From REEB509 sp044370335 (GTDB taxonomy: Bacteria; Pseudomonadota; Alphaproteobacteria; Caulobacterales; Aquidulcibacteraceae): a stretch of 18,061 bases of DNA. Numbering within the stretch: position 1 is the first letter of the stretch; every line of letters begins with the position of its first letter. The stretch covers positions 1-18,061 of the forward strand of contig JBILVS010000056.1 of the NCBI GenBank assembly GCA_044370335.1, in the 5' to 3' direction. Shown here piece by piece: positions 13,086 through 18,061 of the stretch. The notes below the pieces were generated by a model, which had not been told where the DNA came from, searched no databases, and saw nothing but the letters and a program-made list of their open reading frames with translations. Position numbers and translations under genes: made by a program.

Positions 13086-15856
13086 TGCCGTGGCGCCGCT
13101 TTGGCGTTGGGCCCGATGGGTTGGGCCGCCACAGACCGATTGAACACCTTGGTCTGATAGAACCGCCACACCACCGCCCCCGTCGCCAGGATTGCCAGCG
13201 CCGCCAAAGCCCGCATGCCGCCTTCCACCGCGGAGAGGTCAAACACCAAGGCCTTAGCCAAAGCCGCCAGCACAAGCGCCAAAGACCCTGAGCGCAAGAG
13301 GGTGCTCTTTCGCTCCATCCCCACAATCAGAAGCGCTGCTGCCCCCGCCATCGTCGCCCCCGTGTAGATCCAGCGCTCCACATCGCCCTGGGCGGCGGTG
13401 TTCATCGCGGCGCCGGCAAACCCGCGGCGCAGTTCCAAGATGACCTGAATAAACACCAAAAGGCCCGCCCCGCCGCTTATCCAGCGCGCCCGCAGCGTCT
13501 GCTTTTCACTGGCGCAGGCCATGGCGTAAAGCGCAAGCGCCGCCGCCGGCAGAGCGAACCCCGCCATCAGATCGTTGAACACCGGGATTGTCGGCGCCGA
13601 GGCAGGCAGAACCCCCCACCAAGGGTTCAGCACGAACCCCGCGCCCACCAGCGAGAACGCGATCCCCGCCGCAAGCGCAAAGCCCTCCGTCAGCTGGAAA
13701 GGTTGCATGGGCTCGGTCCGGTCGCTGACCCGCAGCGCAAGCGCAAGGCCAATCCAGATCGTCGCGTGCAGCCCCAGTTCCGCGAGGCTCTCCACCGGCG
13801 TGATCATCGCCGCGCCGGAGAACGCGTGCCGCACCTGCATCGACAGGAACGCGGCCCCGGTCCCCCAGGTCGCGGCCAAAAGGCACTGTTTCGCCAGCGG
13901 CGCACTCCGCCAGCGGGCGTCGGCGAGAAGCCGCGCCCCGAAATAGAAGAACATCGCCGAAGCGCCGTAGATCGGCAGAAGCATATTGAACAGCGGCGTC
14001 TCGCCCAAAGGCCCCGCCGCCGCCGCCCACGGCCACAACAGCCGCGCCAGCGCCGCCGCCGCCACCAGGACCGCAGCCCCCGTCAGCGCCGCGCCGCCCC
14101 GCTGCTTGTCGATCCAGATCAGCGCCGGGGCCAAGGCCGCCAGCGCCACCGTCAGCCACTCCGCCGGCGCCGCCGCCGCCACGGCCAGCGCCGTCGCGGC
14201 CCCTGCGATCGCCATCCCGGTCGTCCGCGCTGCCGCTGCGCCTGAACCGTTTTGCGCCTGACCGCTTTGGGCCTGAGCGCTTTGGGCCTGACCGCTTTGG
14301 GCCTGGCCGCCGAACCCTTGCGCCATCAGCGCGCTGGAAGCCGCCACCGCCAAGGCGCCGCCTGCCAGCCACAGCGCCTCCGCGCCTTGAAGCCGCACCG
14401 CCGCCGCTCCGATCGCCAGAAGCGGCGCCAAAGACCCAAAAGCGATCGCGTTGCCTTCTCGTCCGGAGCTCCGCGCTTCGCGCCAGCCCGAAGCCACCCC
14501 CAGGATCGCCAAAACCCCCGCCGCCGCCAACACCGCCTGATTTTCACTCAAGCCGGCTTCCCCAAGGCCCATTCCCCGCGGCCAAACGAGAATGGCGAGC
14601 GCAGACACCCCCGTCAGGATGAGGGCATAGCCGCCATAGCCTGGCCGGACCGCGCTCACCGCGTGCCCCAACACAGCCAGGATCAGAAGCCCCGCCGCCG
14701 CCTGCACCCCGGCCGCCGCCGCCGCCCGCCACACCGTCACCGCCAGGAGAATCCCGGCCGCCACCGTCAGCGCCGCGCCCACCTTCGTGGCCTCCTTTGA
14801 GGCCTGCAGCCGTCCCCACAGGGTTGTCAGAGGGCCGGGCGCATTGGTCTCGTCCCACAACAGGCAGAGGCCCAGAACCCCAAGCGCGGAAAGATACACC
14901 GTGGCCATCGGCGCTCCCTGGATGGCGTCCACCACGCCCCAGGCCAAAGCCGCGCCCACCGAGGCCAAAGCCCAGCCGCTCAACGCCGGACGAAACCCCG
15001 CCGCCAAGAGCAGCGTGGCGGTCAGCGCCACCAAATGCCCGTAACGGGCGGCCGCCCCGGCGTGCCCCCCCAGAGCGCTGAGTGTTTCAGGGCCGGCCGC
15101 CGCCCCGACAGGGATCAGAAGCGGCGTTGCAGCCCCAAGAACCGCCGCCACACCAGCCAGCGCCCGGCCGCTCCAGGCGGAGAGGCCCGCGGCCGCAAGG
15201 CATGTCACCGAAAGCGCCAAGAACCCCGTTGCGGCGTCCAAAACGTCCAAAGGCCCCGTCGCTACGGCGATGGCGATGGCCAAAACCGTCGCCCCCATCG
15301 GCGCTGCAAACCGGCGTCCGCCCGCATAGCGCGAGAAGCCTGCCGCCATCAACCCAGCCCCGATCCCAAAGCCCACCGTCGCCGTCGCCACCGCATTGAC
15401 GACCTGGTTGGCGCCCAGGAGCAGAACCAGAAGGGCGGCGCCCGCCGCCGCAATCCCGCCCCAGGGCCATTCGTCAACGCCTTGGGCGTCGACCTCTTCG
15501 ACTGCCGGCGGTGCGGGCTTTGCCCGCGGTGGCGGGGCGGGAGGAGGGGGAGCAGCGCTTGCCGCGGCCGCAGGCTCGGGCTGGGCGGCGGCCGGCTCCC
15601 GTGAGGCCTGCGGCGCAGCCGCGGCCGAAGGCGATTCCACAAGAACAGGGGTGTCCGGCGCGGCCAGCCGCCCGGCCGGCGTTTCACCGGTCACGATTTT
15701 GGTGACCGTGCTTTCCAGTTGCTGGATACGCTGACCGGCCTCGGCCAGCGCACTGTGCATTTTTGAAACTTGGAACAGCGCGTAGCCGAGCAGGAAAATG
15801 CCGGCAAACAGCACAAACACGCCGATGAGGATGGCCGCGATGATCAATTCCGGCAC
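13082..15856 (-). CDS. DUF2339 giant multi-pass membrane protein
   Basis: The protein is 924 aa from GTG 15856 (VPELIIAAILIG read as Met first). A first transmembrane segment (about 4-27) is followed by a short coiled coil (S-K-M-H-S-A-L-A-E-A-G-Q-R-I-Q-Q-L-E, about 31-50). A long Ala/Pro-rich stretch (about 60-120) comes next, then more than twenty closely spaced hydrophobic helices to the end. This layout, with W-P-W-G-G-I-A-A-A and L-L-L-G-A-N-Q-V-V-N, fits DUF2339, a family of very large inner-membrane proteins of unknown function. GGGG about 9 nt upstream may serve as ribosome site. Open frame above 15856 overlaps dnaJ and is rejected. A 5-residue repeat (QAQSG type) sits in one loop. 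Its stop overlaps dapB by ATGA. Confidence 0.85.
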   Translation of the reverse strand: MPELIIAAILIGVFVLFAGIFLLGYALFQVSKMHSALAEAGQRIQQLESTVTKIVTGETPAGRLAAPDTPVLVESPSAAAAPQASREPAAAQPEPAAAASAAPPPPAPPPRAKPAPPAVEEVDAQGVDEWPWGGIAAAGAALLVLLLGANQVVNAVATATVGFGIGAGLMAAGFSRYAGGRRFAAPMGATVLAIAIAVATGPLDVLDAATGFLALSVTCLAAAGLSAWSGRALAGVAAVLGAATPLLIPVGAAAGPETLSALGGHAGAAARYGHLVALTATLLLAAGFRPALSGWALASVGAALAWGVVDAIQGAPMATVYLSALGVLGLCLLWDETNAPGPLTTLWGRLQASKEATKVGAALTVAAGILLAVTVWRAAAAAGVQAAAGLLILAVLGHAVSAVRPGYGGYALILTGVSALAILVWPRGMGLGEAGLSENQAVLAAAGVLAILGVASGWREARSSGREGNAIAFGSLAPLLAIGAAAVRLQGAEALWLAGGALAVAASSALMAQGFGGQAQSGQAQSAQAQSGQAQNGSGAAAARTTGMAIAGAATALAVAAAAPAEWLTVALAALAPALIWIDKQRGGAALTGAAVLVAAAALARLLWPWAAAAGPLGETPLFNMLLPIYGASAMFFYFGARLLADARWRSAPLAKQCLLAATWGTGAAFLSMQVRHAFSGAAMITPVESLAELGLHATIWIGLALALRVSDRTEPMQPFQLTEGFALAAGIAFSLVGAGFVLNPWWGVLPASAPTIPVFNDLMAGFALPAAALALYAMACASEKQTLRARWISGGAGLLVFIQVILELRRGFAGAAMNTAAQGDVERWIYTGATMAGAAALLIVGMERKSTLLRSGSLALVLAALAKALVFDLSAVEGGMRALAALAILATGAVVWRFYQTKVFNRSVAAQPIGPNAKAAPRQ
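14253..14307. repeat. 15-bp tandem repeat inside the DUF2339 gene
   Basis: CCTG-A-[CG]-CGCTTTGGG units start at 14257, 14272, 14287 and (partial) 14302, period 15 bp. They encode QAQSG, QAQSA, QAQSG and QAQNG in a hydrophilic loop. The in-frame period allows copy-number change without frameshift. Confidence 0.9.
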
Positions 15857-15917
15857 GGTGTGTCCCCGCGTGTGTCCGAAGGTGTCCGTTCTGCTCTCAT
15901 CGCAGAAGATCGGCGCA

Positions 15918-15945
15918 GGGTTATTCACACATTGTGCCGCGTCAA
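15918..15945 (-). promoter_or_regulatory. possible DUF2339-dapB promoter with an overlapping DnaA box
   Basis: On the minus strand, TTGACG (15945-15940) overlaps the dnaJ stop region. It is followed after 14 bp by AATAAC (15925-15920, four of six to TATAAT). On the plus strand, TTATTCACA at 15921-15929 matches the DnaA-box consensus TTATNCACA exactly and overlaps the -10. Promoter strength and DnaA binding are inference. Confidence 0.35.
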
Positions 15946-17093
15946 CGCTGAGGTCCCTCCGCGCCGTCGAAAAAGCGCTTAACGCTCTCAAAAAACCCGC
16001 GACTTTGGGGGTGGCTCTCTTCCCCGCAACTTTGCGCAAACTCTTCCAACAGCTTGCGCTGTTTAGCGGAGAGGTTCACTGGGGTCTCCACCACGATCTC
16101 CACATGCAGATCGCCCCGATCCCGCGCCCGCAACGAAGTCATCCCCTTGCCTTTCAGGCGAAGCCGTCGGCCGGTTTGCGTGCCTGCGGGGATAGACACC
16201 ATCGACCGCGCGCCGTCGATCGTGGGGATGTCCACGTCCCCGCCGAGCGCCGCCGTCGTCATCGGCACCGTCGCCCTGCAGTAAAGATCCGGCCCGTCCC
16301 GTTCGAACAGCGCATGCGGTTTGACAGACAAAAACAGATAAAGATCCCCCGGCGGGCCGCCGCGGACGCCGGAATCGCCTTCGCCCGATAGGCGAATGCG
16401 CGTCCCGTCTTCCACGCCCGCAGGAATCTTCACCGACAGCGTCCGGTCGCGGGTGACTTGGCCGCGCCCGTTGCAGGAGGGGCAGGGGGAGGGGATCGTC
16501 TGACCCCGGCCGCCGCAGGTCGGGCAGGTTCGCACCACCCGGAACATGCCTTGCGCCGCCCGGACCTGGCCCGAACCCTGGCAGGTGCGGCACGTTTCAG
16601 GCTGCGTGCCGGGCGCCGCCCCGCTGCCGCCGCAAGGGTCGCAGCGCATAGCCCGGGGCGCCACGATCTCGCGATCCAGCCCCTGCAGCGCCTGCTCCAG
16701 CGTGATTTCGATATCGTAGCGCAGGTCCGCCCCGCGTTCGGCCCCGCCCGTACGCCGAGGTCCCCGACCGCCGAACAAATCGCCGAACGCATCGCCGAAC
16801 ACCTCGTTGAAGACATCGGAGAAATCTTGAAAGCCGCCGGCCCCCCCAGGCCCCGGGCCCCCGCCCGGCGGGAACGCGGTTCGCCCGTACCGGTCATACG
16901 CCGCCCGCTTTTGCGGGTCCGACAAGACCGCATAGGCTTCGTTGATTTCCTTGAACTTGTCTTCGGCTGCCTTGTCCCCCTGGTTCTGGTCAGGGTGATA
17001 TTTCATAGCCAGCTTGCGATACGCGCTTTTCAGCGCATCCGCATCCGCCGTGCGCGGCACGCCCAGAATATCGTAGTAATCCCGGTCGCTCAT
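15942..17093 (-). CDS. dnaJ: chaperone protein DnaJ
   Basis: This is the Hsp40 co-chaperone that delivers unfolded substrates to DnaK and stimulates its ATPase. The protein is 383 aa, full length. The J domain (residues 1-70) has HPD at 33-35, followed by a Gly/Phe-rich linker (about 76-115). Four zinc-finger CxxCxGxG repeats start at Cys151, 168, 190 and 204, and the carboxy-terminal substrate-binding domains include VKIPAGVEDGTRIRLSGEG and G-D-V-D-I-P-T. ATG 17093 is the expected start (MSDRDYYDILGV). It lies 82 bp downstream of dnaK in the same direction, the standard heat-shock operon. The dnaK promoter is outside the window, so regulation is not visible. Confidence 0.97.
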   Translation of the reverse strand: MSDRDYYDILGVPRTADADALKSAYRKLAMKYHPDQNQGDKAAEDKFKEINEAYAVLSDPQKRAAYDRYGRTAFPPGGGPGPGGAGGFQDFSDVFNEVFGDAFGDLFGGRGPRRTGGAERGADLRYDIEITLEQALQGLDREIVAPRAMRCDPCGGSGAAPGTQPETCRTCQGSGQVRAAQGMFRVVRTCPTCGGRGQTIPSPCPSCNGRGQVTRDRTLSVKIPAGVEDGTRIRLSGEGDSGVRGGPPGDLYLFLSVKPHALFERDGPDLYCRATVPMTTAALGGDVDIPTIDGARSMVSIPAGTQTGRRLRLKGKGMTSLRARDRGDLHVEIVVETPVNLSAKQRKLLEEFAQSCGEESHPQSRGFFESVKRFFDGAEGPQR

Positions 17094-17175
17094 TGGAAAC
17101 CCCGCCAGACAAAGTCAGAACGAAGGGGCGCGGGAACGACGCCTCAACGCTGTCCCCGCTGACCCATTCGCCTGA

Positions 17176-18061
17176 TTAAGCGCTGCGCTTGTTCTGGCCG
17201 TCGACTTCTTCGAACTCTGCGTCCACGACGCCTTCGTTCTGGCCGCCGCTCGGGCCGGCGTCACCCGGGCCCGCGCCGCCGCCGCCGGCTTGGCCGCCAT
17301 ACATGGCCTCGCCGATCTTCATCGACGCCTGCACCAAGGCCTGGGTTTTGGCCTGGATGTCAGCGGCGTTTTCCGAGGCAAGCACGCCTTTGAGGTCCGC
17401 AATGGCGGCTTCGATCCCCTGCTTGTCCGCCGGGCTGATCTTGTCGCCGTGCTCTGCAAGCTGCTTTTCCGTCGAATTGACGATGGCTTCGCCCTGGTTC
17501 TTGGCCTCCGCCAGTTCCCGCCGCGCCCGGTCTTCCGAGGCGTGCTCTTCGGCTTCTTTCACCATGCGCTTAATGTCGTCCTCGGAGAGGCCCCCCGAGG
17601 GCTGAATGCGCATCGACTGTTCTTTGTTGGTGGCCTTGTCCTTCGCCGACACGCTGACAATGCCGTTGGCGTCGATGTCGAACGTGACCTCCACCTGCGG
17701 CATGCCCCGCGGGGCAGGGGGAATGCCGATCAGGTCGAACTGACCCAGCGGCCGATTGTCCGCCGCCATTTCCCGCTCGCCTTGGAACACGCGGATCGTT
17801 ACCGCCTGTTGGTTATCCTCGGCCGTCGAGAACACTTGGCTCCGCTTGGTCGGGATGGTCGTGTTCCGGTCGATCAGCCGGGTGAACACCCCGCCCAGCG
17901 TCTCAATGCCCAGCGACAGCGGCGTCACGTCCAAGAGCACCACGTTCTTGACGTCGCCCTGCAGCACGCCGGCCTGAATGGCGGCGCCCACGGCCACCAC
18001 TTCGTCCGGGTTCACGCCTTTGTGCGGCTCGCGGCCAAAAAACTCTTTCACCACCTGCTGA
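17176..18061 (-). CDS. dnaK: molecular chaperone DnaK, C-terminal part (cut by window edge)
   Basis: This is the Hsp70 chaperone; only the last 294 codons are inside the window. The segment begins in the end of the ATPase domain (QQVVKEFFGREPHKGVNPDE, V-A-V-G-A-A-I-Q-A-G). It passes through the interdomain linker VVLLDVTPLSLGIETLGG, then the substrate-binding beta domain (R-N-T-T-I-P-T-K, P-L-G-Q-F-D-L-I-G-I-P-P-A-P-R-G) and the helical lid. It ends in a Gly-rich tail and DAEFEEVDGQNKRSA, close to the usual E-E-V-D carboxy-terminus. The ATG at 18054 is internal, not the start. No frame disruption is visible. It is followed by dnaJ. Confidence 0.97.
   Translation of the reverse strand, partial: QQVVKEFFGREPHKGVNPDEVVAVGAAIQAGVLQGDVKNVVLLDVTPLSLGIETLGGVFTRLIDRNTTIPTKRSQVFSTAEDNQQAVTIRVFQGEREMAADNRPLGQFDLIGIPPAPRGMPQVEVTFDIDANGIVSVSAKDKATNKEQSMRIQPSGGLSEDDIKRMVKEAEEHASEDRARRELAEAKNQGEAIVNSTEKQLAEHGDKISPADKQGIEAAIADLKGVLASENAADIQAKTQALVQASMKIGEAMYGGQAGGGGAGPGDAGPSGGQNEGVVDAEFEEVDGQNKRSA

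Noticed and set aside
13575..15734. Several plus-strand open frames opposite the DUF2339 gene
   Set aside because: All are Arg/Ala/Pro-rich antisense shadows of a long membrane protein with clear helix periodicity on the minus strand.

Overview
The window reads as chromosomal DNA of a GC-rich alphaproteobacterium. The evidence is the SRP RNA-dnaX-ybaB-recR block, a DnaX without the usual zinc-binding cysteines, a dnaK-dnaJ pair, a DUF2244 membrane protein next to nth, and a methylsuccinyl-CoA dehydrogenase of the ethylmalonyl-CoA pathway. The KdsB resembles the type I recall from sphingomonad- and hyphomonad-like bacteria, but the sequence alone does not fix a genus. No prophage, insertion sequence, integrase, CRISPR array or tRNA was recognised.

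Layout. Positions 1-255 hold a 131-bp tandem duplication that can fold on the minus strand into a multi-helix RNA ending in a U run. Positions 275-587 hold the broken remains of a parDE-like toxin-antitoxin pair on the minus strand. kdsB (minus) diverges from the SRP RNA gene (plus, about 1581-1677). Between the SRP RNA and dnaX lies a second decayed two-gene module, DUF4160 plus DUF2442, recovered by joining reading frames across four one-base shifts. Then come dnaX, ybaB/ebfC and recR (plus), a standard replication/repair cluster.

Positions 4941-9567 are all minus strand: a small lipoprotein, an XpaC-like membrane protein, a four-helix membrane protein, mcd and a PfkB-family adenosine kinase. 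A divergent plus-strand pair follows (lipoprotein plus ATP-grasp ligase, 5 nt apart). Next come nth (minus), a DUF2244 protein (plus), and a minus-strand series read in the order dnaK (cut by the window edge), dnaJ, DUF2339 giant membrane protein and dapB. The last two overlap by ATGA.

Most of the window is conserved housekeeping: lipopolysaccharide precursor activation, protein targeting, replication, recombination and repair, chaperones, lysine/diaminopimelate synthesis and C2 assimilation. The unusual material is concentrated in the first 2.2 kb, where two different small toxin-antitoxin-like modules have decayed around kdsB and the SRP RNA gene, next to a duplicated structured element. 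I found no intact new multi-gene system. The best candidate for something undescribed is the structured repeat at 1-255.
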